Made by a program: the position numbers and the translations under genes
Shown: one piece after another, positions 40,261-49,243 of the stretch
Position numbering within the stretch: the first letter of the stretch is position 1
How the letters are laid out: each line of letters starts with the position of its first letter
NCBI GenBank assembly: GCA_002839435.1
Contig: PGYA01000009.1
Location: 102,136 to 166,135 of the forward strand
Origin: Candidatus Riflebacteria bacterium HGW-Riflebacteria-2
Lineage (GTDB): Bacteria > Muiribacteriota > Ozemobacteria > Ozemobacterales > Ozemobacteraceae
DNA: 64,000 nucleotides
Reading direction: 5' to 3'
Notes under the pieces: model-generated
Seen by the model: only the letters and a program-made list of their open reading frames with translations
What the model was told of the DNA's origin: nothing
The model's database searches: none

Positions 40261-41076
40261 ATGCTTCAGGAATTTAATTATCTGGCTCCGAAGTCCAAAA
40301 ATGAGCTGTATGCCCTGCTCAAAAAATATTCTGGCAAAGCAAGAATTCTGGCTGGCGGCACTGATATTCTTGTCGAATTGCATAATCAATGGGCCGCCCC
40401 CGAATATCTTATAGATATAAAAAAAATTGGAGATTTTCAGGGCATCACGTTTGATGAAAAAGAAGGTCTTTCTATTGGTGCGGCAACAGTTTGTGTAGAT
40501 TTGATCAATGATAAAAATGCAAAAAAGCATTTTCCCCTGCTGGTTGATGCTGCTCACAACATTGGCTCACCGCAACTCCGCAATCGCGCGACCATAGGTG
40601 GCAACCTCTGCACTGCTTCGCCCTGCGCTGATATGGGTTGCTCGCTGCTTGCTCTTAATGCCAGCGTGGAACTAGGCTCAGAAGATGGAACCCGAATTAT
40701 ACTTCTTAAAGATTTTTTCACCGGGCCCAAGAAAACCCAGATCAAAAAGCATGAAATTCTGCAACGCATAATAGTGCCGGTCGAGATGGCAGGAGCCAGG
40801 TTCGGCATGCAGAAGCTCAAGCGAATAAAAGGCCATGATATCGCTCTGGTAAGCGTCGCCATGGCGAGAACCAGCAAGGTCCTGCGGGTTGGCATCGGCT
40901 CATGCGGCCCAACTCCGGTGGTAACTGAAGATTTGCCTGCGCGCGCTTCGCTTCGTGCCGCTGTTAAGGCGGTTGAAAAGGTTGTGTCTCCGATAGATGA
41001 CGTTCGTGCTTCGAAAGATTACCGGCTGTTCATGACCCGGCAATTTGTCGAAAAAATCTATCGAGAACTCTTCTAA
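40261..41076 (+). CDS. xanthine dehydrogenase-family FAD-binding subunit
   Basis: ARILAGGTDILVELHN, RNRATIGGNLCTASPCADM. Confidence 0.92.
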   Translation: MLQEFNYLAPKSKNELYALLKKYSGKARILAGGTDILVELHNQWAAPEYLIDIKKIGDFQGITFDEKEGLSIGAATVCVDLINDKNAKKHFPLLVDAAHNIGSPQLRNRATIGGNLCTASPCADMGCSLLALNASVELGSEDGTRIILLKDFFTGPKKTQIKKHEILQRIIVPVEMAGARFGMQKLKRIKGHDIALVSVAMARTSKVLRVGIGSCGPTPVVTEDLPARASLRAAVKAVEKVVSPIDDVRASKDYRLFMTRQFVEKIYRELF

Positions 41077-41093
41077 GTAAAGGGGAAAGACAC

Positions 41094-41579
41094 ATGCAAA
41101 TTAAATTGACGGTTAATGGAAAAAAATATCAGCGGGATGCCTCGGAAACCAAGAATCTGTTACATTTTCTGCGCGAAGATCTCGGTCTTACCGGCACCAA
41201 GGAAGGCTGTGGCGCTGGTGAATGCGGTGCCTGCACGGTAATCATGAATGGCAAAACTGTTAATTCATGCCTGATCCTCGCAGTTGAAGCTGATGGCTGT
41301 GATTTGCAGACCATCGAAGGCGAGGCAAAAGACGGCAAGCTCTCTGGCCTGCAGCAATCTTTTCATAAGAATCATGCGGTTCAATGCGGTTTCTGCACTC
41401 CCGGTATGATCCTGTCGGCGCGCGCTCTACTGGAAAAAACGGCAAAGCCGAGCCTTGAGCAGATAAAAGAAGCGATTGAAGGTAATTTCTGCCGCTGCAC
41501 CGGATACCAGCAGATTATTGAGGCTATACAGGACGCTTCAGGACAGCTCAAAAAGAAGGAGGGCCTCAGACGTGCTTGA
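41094..41579 (+). CDS. xanthine dehydrogenase-family 2x[2Fe-2S] subunit
   Basis: EGCGAGECGACTVIMNGKTVNSC, CGFCTPGMILSARALL, NFCRCTGYQQI. Confidence 0.95.
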   Translation: MQIKLTVNGKKYQRDASETKNLLHFLREDLGLTGTKEGCGAGECGACTVIMNGKTVNSCLILAVEADGCDLQTIEGEAKDGKLSGLQQSFHKNHAVQCGFCTPGMILSARALLEKTAKPSLEQIKEAIEGNFCRCTGYQQIIEAIQDASGQLKKKEGLRRA

Positions 41580-44500
41580 AAATACACCCAAAAGAGATCG
41601 CAGGTATGTTGGCAAAGACGTTCCTAAAATTGATTCGGTCGAAAAGTTGACCGGCCAGGCCCTCTATGCCGGTGATCTAGAATTTGCCGGCATGTTGCAT
41701 GGCAAAGTATTACGCAGCCCGCATGCCAAGGCCAGAATAAAAAAAATAGACACAACCGAAGCCGCCAAACTTCCCGGCGTTCATTCTGTGCTTACCGGTA
41801 ATGATCTCGATTATCGGGTCGGACTCTACCTTGTTGATAAATATATTCTTGCCCGCGACACGATCAGGCATTTTGGTGAGGCGGTTGCCGCCGTTGCAGC
41901 AGAGACTCCTGCCATAGCCCAGCAGGCAGTTGATCTGATAGAAGTCGAATATGAGGTCATGACACCTTTTCTTGAGCCCAAGAAAGTATTCGATAAAGAT
42001 GCACCCCTCGTTCATCCTGATCTTGGCACTTACGACTACGTTCAGGCCGTTTTTACACCGATTCCGGGCACCAACATCGCCAATCATACAAGATTGCGCA
42101 AAGGTAATGTCCCCAAGGGTTTCAAAAAGGCTGATTACATAATCGAGCGTGAATATACCAATCCCAACGTGCAGCATGTGCCGATGGAAACCCATATAGC
42201 CATAGGGAAATGGGATATCGGAGATCATGTAACTATTCACACTTCGGCGCAGTCGCCCTTTACTGTGCGAAATCTGTTTGCCCTTTCCTTTGGCATCCCC
42301 CACTGCAACATCAGGGTCATTACGCCATATATTGGCGGCGGATTTGGCGGCAAGGCCGGTATTCATCTTGAGCCTCTTTGCTGCTGTCTGTCAAGGGCAG
42401 CCGGTGGCCGTCCGGTGAAAATTCAGGCAACACGTGAGGAAGAATTCAGTCTGCTACCCTGCCGCTCTGGCCTGACCTACCATATAAAAACCGGTGTCAA
42501 AAAGAATGGCAAGATAGTCGCCCAGAAGATGACTATGTATTGGGATGCCGGCGCTTACGCTGATTATGCGGTTAACGTCACCCGCGCTTCCGGCTTTTCT
42601 GCTTCCGGCCCTTACGAAATCGAAAATGCCTGGGTCGATGCTTATACGGTTTATACTAACAAGCCGTTTGGCACTGCTTATCGCGGTTTTGGCCATGTTG
42701 AATTCAGCTGGGGCGTAGAGCGCCACATGAATTACGTTGCTTCACAGATTGGCATGGATCCACTCGAATTCAGACGTATCAATGCTCTTAAGGCCGGTTC
42801 ACGAACTATGACGGGTGAAGAGATCATGAAAAACACCGGCAATGTTACCAAATGCATGAATGAAGTTGCCGATTCGATAAAGTATGGCAAACTGACTGCT
42901 GCCGAAGCCGCCCGTGAAAAGAAAACCGGCCGTAAGATCGGCAAGTCTGTCGTTGCGTTGCACAAGGCTCCGGCCATGCCGCCATTCACCGGAACCGTCA
43001 TGATTCTCAAGCTTAATGAAGATGGCTCTGTTACCGGCAGTCACGCGCTTACCGATTATGGTATGGGTACCTATACTTCACTTGCCCAGATAATTGCTGA
43101 CGTTCTGCGTTGGCCGATCGAGCGTATCCGCCTGCCTATCGAAAACGATACCGACCGCGACCCCTATGACTGGCAGACCGTTGCCTCAAAAGGACTGCTG
43201 CTTTCGGGTAATGCTGCTATTCTCGCCGCAAAAGATCTGCTCGAAAAGTGTTACGATGTTGCCGCACAGGTTTTGCGTGCCCAGAAGTGCGATCTCGACC
43301 ACAATGAAGACGGCGTATTTGTCAGGCATCATCCCAAGAGTTTTGTTACCTACAAACAGATGGCAGTTGGCTATGCTTACCCCGATGGCAATGCTATCTG
43401 TGGGCCGATCGTAGGCGTTGGTCGCTACATCGCTCAGGGTTTAACCAACCTCAACAAGGAAACTGGCCAGGGGAACCCGGCCCTCGACTGGACATACGGC
43501 GCTCACGGGCTGGTGGTCGAAGTCGATCCGAAAACTGGCGAATATACAATAATCAAGGTTGCGTCAGCCTACGATGTTGGTTGTGTCATCAATGAAGCTT
43601 CAGTGCGCGGTCAGGCTATCGGCGGCATGCTGCAGGGGCTTGGTACAGCAATGTGCGAAGGCTACATTTACAACGATAAGGGGCAACTGCTCAATCCATC
43701 GTTCACCGATAACAAGATCCCCACCAGCCTTGATATTCCTGAAGAAATCGACTGTATTGCAATTGAAACGCCGCAGATCGATGGCCCGTTCGGCGCCCGT
43801 GGCGTTGGCGAGCATTCGATGATCGCAGTATGTGGCGCTCTCGGCAATGCCATCGAACAGGCGGTTGGCGCCGTGCTTACCCACATGCCGATTCGCCAGG
43901 AAGATGTCTGGCGCGCAATGCGCAACAAAAAGGCCCCCGGCAAGGTTATTCGCCAGAGCAAGGCCGCTCGCACAGAAATGACCGCCGATGCTGAAGTAGT
44001 TGCCAAACCACGTCGTGGCAGACCACCCAAATCTGCAAAATCTGCTGACAAAACTCCCAAAAAGCGCGGTCGCCCGGCAAAAGCTGCCAGCGTGGCAGCT
44101 GAACTGGTAAAACCTCGTCGCGGTCGTCCACCCAAGTCTGCCAGTGTCGCTGTTGAGTCGTCAAAACCGCGCCGCGGCCGCCCGCCTAAAGCGGCAAAAC
44201 CGGCCGACAATACACCGAAAAAACGCGGTCGCCCGCCAAAAGCCGCCAAGACTTCCACAGCCGAAGTTCTCAACAAACCACGCCGTGGTCGCCCGCCTAA
44301 AGCGGCAAAACCTGCCGACAATACACCGAAAAAGCGCGGCCGCCCGCCAAAAGCCACCAAGGCCGCCGCCGCAGAAGTTCTCAACAAACCGCGTCGTGGT
44401 CGCCCGCCGAAAGCAGCTAAAACAGTAGCAGGCAAACCGAAAAAGCGCGGCCGTCCGCCGAAAGTCGCCAAGGCTGTCGCCGCAGAAGGCCTCAACAAGC

Positions 44501-44658
44501 CGCGCCGTGGTCGCCCGCCGAAAGCAGCCAAAACAGTAGCAGACAAACCGAAAAAACGCGGTCGTCCGTCTAAATCGGCTGCTGCCGATAATTCGACTAA
44601 ACCTCGCCGGGGCCGGCCACCTAAATCACCGGTTGCTGATCAATCAAACAACAACTGA
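41572..44658 (+). CDS. xanthine dehydrogenase-family molybdopterin subunit with C-terminal AT-hook array
   Basis: Start set at GTG 41572 after AAGGAGGG; GGGFGGKAGIHLEP, TAYRGFGHVE, FGARGVGEHSM; then 12 RGRP motifs in the same frame. Confidence 0.9.
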   Translation: MLENTPKRDRRYVGKDVPKIDSVEKLTGQALYAGDLEFAGMLHGKVLRSPHAKARIKKIDTTEAAKLPGVHSVLTGNDLDYRVGLYLVDKYILARDTIRHFGEAVAAVAAETPAIAQQAVDLIEVEYEVMTPFLEPKKVFDKDAPLVHPDLGTYDYVQAVFTPIPGTNIANHTRLRKGNVPKGFKKADYIIEREYTNPNVQHVPMETHIAIGKWDIGDHVTIHTSAQSPFTVRNLFALSFGIPHCNIRVITPYIGGGFGGKAGIHLEPLCCCLSRAAGGRPVKIQATREEEFSLLPCRSGLTYHIKTGVKKNGKIVAQKMTMYWDAGAYADYAVNVTRASGFSASGPYEIENAWVDAYTVYTNKPFGTAYRGFGHVEFSWGVERHMNYVASQIGMDPLEFRRINALKAGSRTMTGEEIMKNTGNVTKCMNEVADSIKYGKLTAAEAAREKKTGRKIGKSVVALHKAPAMPPFTGTVMILKLNEDGSVTGSHALTDYGMGTYTSLAQIIADVLRWPIERIRLPIENDTDRDPYDWQTVASKGLLLSGNAAILAAKDLLEKCYDVAAQVLRAQKCDLDHNEDGVFVRHHPKSFVTYKQMAVGYAYPDGNAICGPIVGVGRYIAQGLTNLNKETGQGNPALDWTYGAHGLVVEVDPKTGEYTIIKVASAYDVGCVINEASVRGQAIGGMLQGLGTAMCEGYIYNDKGQLLNPSFTDNKIPTSLDIPEEIDCIAIETPQIDGPFGARGVGEHSMIAVCGALGNAIEQAVGAVLTHMPIRQEDVWRAMRNKKAPGKVIRQSKAARTEMTADAEVVAKPRRGRPPKSAKSADKTPKKRGRPAKAASVAAELVKPRRGRPPKSASVAVESSKPRRGRPPKAAKPADNTPKKRGRPPKAAKTSTAEVLNKPRRGRPPKAAKPADNTPKKRGRPPKATKAAAAEVLNKPRRGRPPKAAKTVAGKPKKRGRPPKVAKAVAAEGLNKPRRGRPPKAAKTVADKPKKRGRPSKSAAADNSTKPRRGRPPKSPVADQSNNN
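44008..44640. repeat. tandem coding repeat encoding alternating PRRGRPPK / KKRGRPPK AT-hooks
   Basis: 12 RGRP motifs; longest unit about 37 aa (111 bp), e.g. PRRGRPPKAAKPADNTPKKRGRPPKAAKTSTAEVLNK. Confidence 0.9.
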
Positions 44659-44679
44659 CCACCTATCAGAATCTAAAGA

Positions 44680-44716
44680 AAATGCCCGTTGGCAAAACGC
44701 CAACGGGCATTTTTTC
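44680..44716 (+). terminator. Rho-independent terminator
   Basis: AATGCCCGTTGGC-AAAAC-GCCAACGGGCATTTTTT. Confidence 0.85.
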
Positions 44717-44842
44717 GTCCTCAGCACAGATTGATCGATGCAGAATAAATCTCGGGTAAAGCTTTTATTTATGTAAAGAACTTAGGCTACTTTACCGCTC
44801 GGTATGCTGGAAATTTATTGTCAGATAGGGTATAAAATTGCT

Positions 44843-46738
44843 ATGCGAGTTTTTGCCAAAGTTTATGTCGTAGTTTTTGTTCTGGCGGTTTTAATTGCCG
44901 TTGCCGGGCATAAGCGGCGCTTTCTTGGCTGCGATATGACGACTGGTTCGAATGAGGCGTCGGCAAAGTCAGCTTTCAGCCTTGATGAGGCAAGGGTGTA
45001 TCTGCCGGGCTCCGCTTCACTTAAGCCGGTAAGCGCAGACGAGGCAGAAGTTTTTAACCGCGATGGCCGCCTGCTTGGACGTCTAGTTCATGTACAGCCA
45101 CAGGCGCGTCACATAATTGGCTATGGCTCCTGGTTGCCTCTTGTAGTAGTGTTTGACCGCGAAGAAAAAATTGCTGGTGTTCTATTACAGGCGCACCAGG
45201 AAACCCCTGATTTTATCGCTCGCCTGGAATCACAGGGCTTTTTTGCCAGCTGGAATGGTTTGACCGCAAGCGAAGCAGTAGCGTTGCCGGTCGATGCGGT
45301 TTCACGCGCGACGCTCACGACCCGCGCCACTATCGACAGCATCAAACTACGACTTTCTGGGCACGCTGCCGTTGAACTTGAACGCAAAAACATTGATTAT
45401 GCAGAAATTATCAGGTTGCTGCTGGGCTGGCTGTTCGTTCTGGTCTCACTTCTGGCCTGCTATAATCGCTCTGGCCTGGCAAAGTATCGAACTCTGATAT
45501 TGCTGGCTGCAGTAATTGTTCCGGGTTTTATGCTTGGCCGCTTTGTTTCGCTCGAACTTGTCATGAACTGGGCTTTAAACGGAATTCCTCTTCAGGCGCA
45601 ATTTTTCATGGTTGTTGTCTTGATTCTTTCTCTTGCTCTACCGTTGCTTAGCAGCCGCGCCTGGTATTGTTCATGGTATTGCCCTTTTGGTGCGGCGCAG
45701 GAACTGGCCGGCAAGCTTTTCCGCCGCAAGATAGACGGCGGCGAAAAATTTGTCGCGGCGTCAAAACGGCTGCGACCAGCGATATTGATTATAGTTGTGT
45801 TTCTGCTCCTTGCCGGACACAAATTCAATCTCAGTCTGGTTGAGCCCTTTTCGGCATTTCTGTTGAACTCGGCTGCCATTCCGGTTCTGGTTATGGCAGC
45901 GCTGTTTCTGGTTTTGTCATTGTTTATGCGCAGACCATGGTGTAACTGCTTTTGTCCGAGTGGTGTCATCCTTGAAAATCTGCGCTTTCCAGGAGTCTTC
46001 AAAGATAATTTCACAGATCCAAAGGAGGATAGAAAAATGAGGTTTACTGAAGTGATCAATTTATTACTGGTTATCGTGATAATTATTCAGGTGCTTTCAG
46101 CTTCGCGCATGGCGCAGTCGCAGCCAGTGCCGGCGGGTACTGGCGAAAAGCCGGCCTCTGTAACGCCAGTTGTCAGCTCTGCGAAAGATGCCGTTGAACT
46201 TGACAACCCGATTCTGAAAAACATTCATGCCCGCAAAAGTGTTCGCAATTTCACTGCCGACGAAGTCAGTGAAGAGCAGTTGATTACTCTGGTGAAGGCC
46301 GGAATGGCAGCCCCGACGGCCCGCAATCGCCAGCCCTGGCAGTTCGTCGTGATTCGCGATAAAACTGCCATGCAAGACCTTGCCGATAAGCTTCCTTATG
46401 CCAAAATGCTTGCCAGCGCTGCCGCTGCGATTGTTGTCTGCGGTGACCTCGAAATTGCCAGGGCAGGAAACAGTGAAGATATGTGGATGCTCGACTGCTC
46501 AGCGGCAACTCAGAATGTCCTGTTGGCGCTCGAAAGCATGGGTCTGGGCGGCGTTTGGACCGCCTGTTATCCTTACGACGATAGAATGCAGACTGTCGCT
46601 TCGGCGCTGAGTCTGCCTGAGCACATAGTGCCGCTTTGCGTTATTCCAGTTGGGCATCCGACCGGGGTTGACAAGCCCAAAGACAAATGGAAACCAGAGC
46701 GCCTGCATTGGAACAAATGGCAGCCAGAACCGAAATAA
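44843..46738 (+). CDS. NosR/NapH-like membrane protein fused to a C-terminal nitroreductase domain
   Basis: FMN-binding-like AVSRATLTTRATIDSIK; TM helices; SWYCPFG and WCNCFCPSG; then IHARKSVRNFTADEVSEEQLITLVKAGMAAPTARNRQPWQFVVI...LGGVWTACYP. Confidence 0.85.
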   Translation: MRVFAKVYVVVFVLAVLIAVAGHKRRFLGCDMTTGSNEASAKSAFSLDEARVYLPGSASLKPVSADEAEVFNRDGRLLGRLVHVQPQARHIIGYGSWLPLVVVFDREEKIAGVLLQAHQETPDFIARLESQGFFASWNGLTASEAVALPVDAVSRATLTTRATIDSIKLRLSGHAAVELERKNIDYAEIIRLLLGWLFVLVSLLACYNRSGLAKYRTLILLAAVIVPGFMLGRFVSLELVMNWALNGIPLQAQFFMVVVLILSLALPLLSSRAWYCSWYCPFGAAQELAGKLFRRKIDGGEKFVAASKRLRPAILIIVVFLLLAGHKFNLSLVEPFSAFLLNSAAIPVLVMAALFLVLSLFMRRPWCNCFCPSGVILENLRFPGVFKDNFTDPKEDRKMRFTEVINLLLVIVIIIQVLSASRMAQSQPVPAGTGEKPASVTPVVSSAKDAVELDNPILKNIHARKSVRNFTADEVSEEQLITLVKAGMAAPTARNRQPWQFVVIRDKTAMQDLADKLPYAKMLASAAAAIVVCGDLEIARAGNSEDMWMLDCSAATQNVLLALESMGLGGVWTACYPYDDRMQTVASALSLPEHIVPLCVIPVGHPTGVDKPKDKWKPERLHWNKWQPEPK

Positions 46739-46790
46739 CTTCTGTCCCGACAGATCACGCGATAATTTTCTGCGCAATTTCGCGCAATTG

Positions 46791-46799
46791 TGTTAGAAT
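46791..46799 (+). promoter_or_regulatory. possible extended -10 (TGTTAGAAT) upstream of the STAS gene
   Basis: TGn-TAGAAT 55 nt upstream of the start; a similar element lies at 55171. Confidence 0.35.
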
Positions 46800-46853
46800 T
46801 CGCCATTATACCAAGAACTCTACAGCTAAAGACAATTTCCGGGGAGGTAGACC

Positions 46854-47183
46854 ATGTCATTCAAGCTTGAGAACCATGAGAACGCAAAGGTTGTAACGGT
46901 GACCGAGAGCATCTTTTTTGATGCGGTACAGGATTTTGACAGCGCGGTTCAGCAGGCGGAAGAGGCTGGCGCCAAAACTGTAATCATCGACCTGGCCGGT
47001 GTTGAAATGATATGCAGTTCTGCTATCACTACAATTGTAAAACACCACATGAGTCTGCAGAAAAGCGGTAACAAACTGGTGATTGCCGGTTGCAACGAAT
47101 CGGTCATGAAAATTATGCAGTTGCTGGGTTTGAACAAACTCATGACATTTGCCGACGATCTGCCGGCAGCACTGAAACTCTAA
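46854..47183 (+). CDS. STAS domain anti-sigma factor antagonist
   Basis: KTVIIDLAGVEMICSSAITTIVKHHMSLQKSGNKLVIAG. Confidence 0.85.
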   Translation: MSFKLENHENAKVVTVTESIFFDAVQDFDSAVQQAEEAGAKTVIIDLAGVEMICSSAITTIVKHHMSLQKSGNKLVIAGCNESVMKIMQLLGLNKLMTFADDLPAALKL

Positions 47184-47197
47184 GGCGGAGGCTAGTT

Positions 47198-48394
47198 ATG
47201 CTGGCAATAAAAGACCTCTCTCAGGCCGATAGAGAGATGATTATGAAGCAGGTGCAGCGCAAGGAACTCGACCGCAACGAAGTTCTTTACAAGGAAGCAA
47301 ACACGAGCTCCGGCATGTTTTTTGTCGAAAGCGGCGCTATAAAGCTGGTTGCGCGCAAAGCCAAGGATGGACGTGACGATGTTATCCTTGGCGCGGTAAA
47401 GCCAGGAGGATTCTGCGGAGAAGTGGCGCTGCTCCGTGAAGAATCGTTGTATGAAGATACTGCTGTGGCGATGGAACCCACGGTTGTTCTTGAACTTAAC
47501 AAAGATGGTCTGCAGAAGATCATGCTCGAATCGATGACAACAGGCACCAAGCTTCTGCTTGGCATCAGTCGCAGTATTCGAGAAGCCATTGCGATGCCGC
47601 AGTCGCAGGAGCTTGCGCATATCATCTCTCTGGTTTCCCCCAAAGACGGCAACGGGCGAACCACTGTTGCGACACATCTGGCCAGATATCTTGCTGCTGC
47701 TGGCAAAAAGGTCATTCTGATCGACTGCGATATGCAACTCGGCGATGCCAACGTTCATCTTGGCCTGATGGCGCAACCGCATCTGGCAAGGCTTGTTCAA
47801 CTCGAAGAACGCATTGTATTCGATTCAATCAAAAGATATTTTCAAAGTTCGAGTGGCGTATTCTTGCTGGCATCTCCTTCGCAGCCGCAGGAAGCAGAGT
47901 TTGTTTCGCGATCGAACCTTAACCAGGTTGTGCTTGAGTGTGCGCGTAACTGCGATTACCTCATTCTCGATGTTCCCAGTCATATTGATGACCTTTCGAT
48001 ACTGCTCTGGGATCTGTCAGACCTCATGCTGTTCGTCACCAAGGCCGATATTGCATCTTTGACGCGTCTAAAGCGACTGCTCATGGCTATATCACGACTT
48101 GATTACCCGAAAGAAAAATTTCTTGGTGTGGTAAATGAGTATGCGGCGTCTCAGGTTGAATATCTCGATAACCTAAAAAGTATCATGCCTTGCCGCTGGC
48201 TCACCATTGCGCGGGCGGATGCGGCATTTTCTGAGGCGCTGCTGAAAGGCGCTCCGGTTTGGCAGATCGATCCTTCCTGCCCCGGTTCGAAAGATCTACA
48301 GGAACTCTGCAAACAGATTCTAGGCAAGGCTCCGCAGACGCAGGAAAAGGGCGGCGTATTCACCCGCATCAAATCGTGGTTTGCCGGTGCTTAG
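47198..48394 (+). CDS. cyclic-nucleotide-binding domain fused to a MinD/ParA/CpaE-like ATPase
   Basis: Start reset to ATG 47198; cNMP fold GMFFVESGAIKLVARK...GGFCGEVALLREESLYEDTAVA; SPKDGNGRTTVATHLARYLAAAGKKVILIDCDMQLGDANVHLG. Confidence 0.85.
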   Translation: MLAIKDLSQADREMIMKQVQRKELDRNEVLYKEANTSSGMFFVESGAIKLVARKAKDGRDDVILGAVKPGGFCGEVALLREESLYEDTAVAMEPTVVLELNKDGLQKIMLESMTTGTKLLLGISRSIREAIAMPQSQELAHIISLVSPKDGNGRTTVATHLARYLAAAGKKVILIDCDMQLGDANVHLGLMAQPHLARLVQLEERIVFDSIKRYFQSSSGVFLLASPSQPQEAEFVSRSNLNQVVLECARNCDYLILDVPSHIDDLSILLWDLSDLMLFVTKADIASLTRLKRLLMAISRLDYPKEKFLGVVNEYAASQVEYLDNLKSIMPCRWLTIARADAAFSEALLKGAPVWQIDPSCPGSKDLQELCKQILGKAPQTQEKGGVFTRIKSWFAGA

Positions 48395-48403
48395 GAGGCT
48401 GTT

Positions 48404-49234
48404 ATGAAAGAGTTCTTTCTCAAAAATTACCAGGTTGATTGCGAACAGGCCGTTCATCTTGGTTCTGGGGCCTGGTGGGTAGGCTTTCAGGATGAGGCAA
48501 GTGGTCTGCATTGTAACCCATATCTGATTATCGATGGTGACGAAGCTGTTGTCATTGACGGCGGCAGTCGGCCTGATTTTCCGGTAGTCATGATGAAAAT
48601 TCTTGAGACAGGCTTGAATCCAGGTATGATAAGCGCTCTGGTCTATGGCCACTATGATCCTGACCTGTGTGGAAGCATTCCCAACTTTGAAGAGATGATA
48701 AATAAGCAAGATCTCAAGCTCATTACAAGCGATTTCAGCCAGACCTTTATCCGTCATTACGGCGCAATGGCAACGTTCACAAGTATAGCTGAGATGGATT
48801 ACCGGTTTGTTTTCAAAAGTGGCCGTACGCTCGAGTTCATAACGACGCCCTATTGCCACAGCTGTGGCAGTTTTATCATTTTTGATCACAAAACTAAAAT
48901 TCTTTTTTCTGGAGATCTGTTTGGCACTTACGATAAAAGCTGGCAGCTGTTTATGACATTCCCAGAAGGATGCGCCGGCGGACAACCTTGCGATATATGT
49001 GCTGAAAATGGTATTCAATGCCGAATTGATGGGTATATTGCATTCCATAAAATGCTGATTCCGTCTACAAAAGCCCTGCACTATGCTTTGGCAAAGCTTA
49101 AAAATTTGCCATTTGAAGCAGTAGCGTCGCAGCATGGCAGTATCCTTGATCGTCGCAGCGCTTTGCTTCTGCTGGAAAAACTTATGCAGACTAACGACAT
49201 CGGAATAGACGGCCTTTCTCCAGAAGAGAAGTGA
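48404..49234 (+). CDS. ODP / flavodiiron-type MBL-fold protein (no flavodoxin domain)
   Basis: NPYLIIDGDEAVVIDGG, VYGHYDPDLCGSIP, PYCHSCGSFIIFDHKTKILFSGDLFG, ASQHGSIL. Confidence 0.8.
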   Translation: MKEFFLKNYQVDCEQAVHLGSGAWWVGFQDEASGLHCNPYLIIDGDEAVVIDGGSRPDFPVVMMKILETGLNPGMISALVYGHYDPDLCGSIPNFEEMINKQDLKLITSDFSQTFIRHYGAMATFTSIAEMDYRFVFKSGRTLEFITTPYCHSCGSFIIFDHKTKILFSGDLFGTYDKSWQLFMTFPEGCAGGQPCDICAENGIQCRIDGYIAFHKMLIPSTKALHYALAKLKNLPFEAVASQHGSILDRRSALLLLEKLMQTNDIGIDGLSPEEK

Positions 49235-49243
49235 GCGACAGAG

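Noticed and set aside
43668-44546. 292-aa minus-strand ORF (GGRPRFFG repeats)
   Set aside because: Antisense of the AT-hook repeat and XDH 3' end; arises from GC-rich repetitive coding DNA. The plus frame is clearly the real gene.
44008-44640. CRISPR-like regular repeats
   Set aside because: Units are in-frame protein-coding repeats (RGRP hooks) with similar spacers, not identical repeats with unique spacers.
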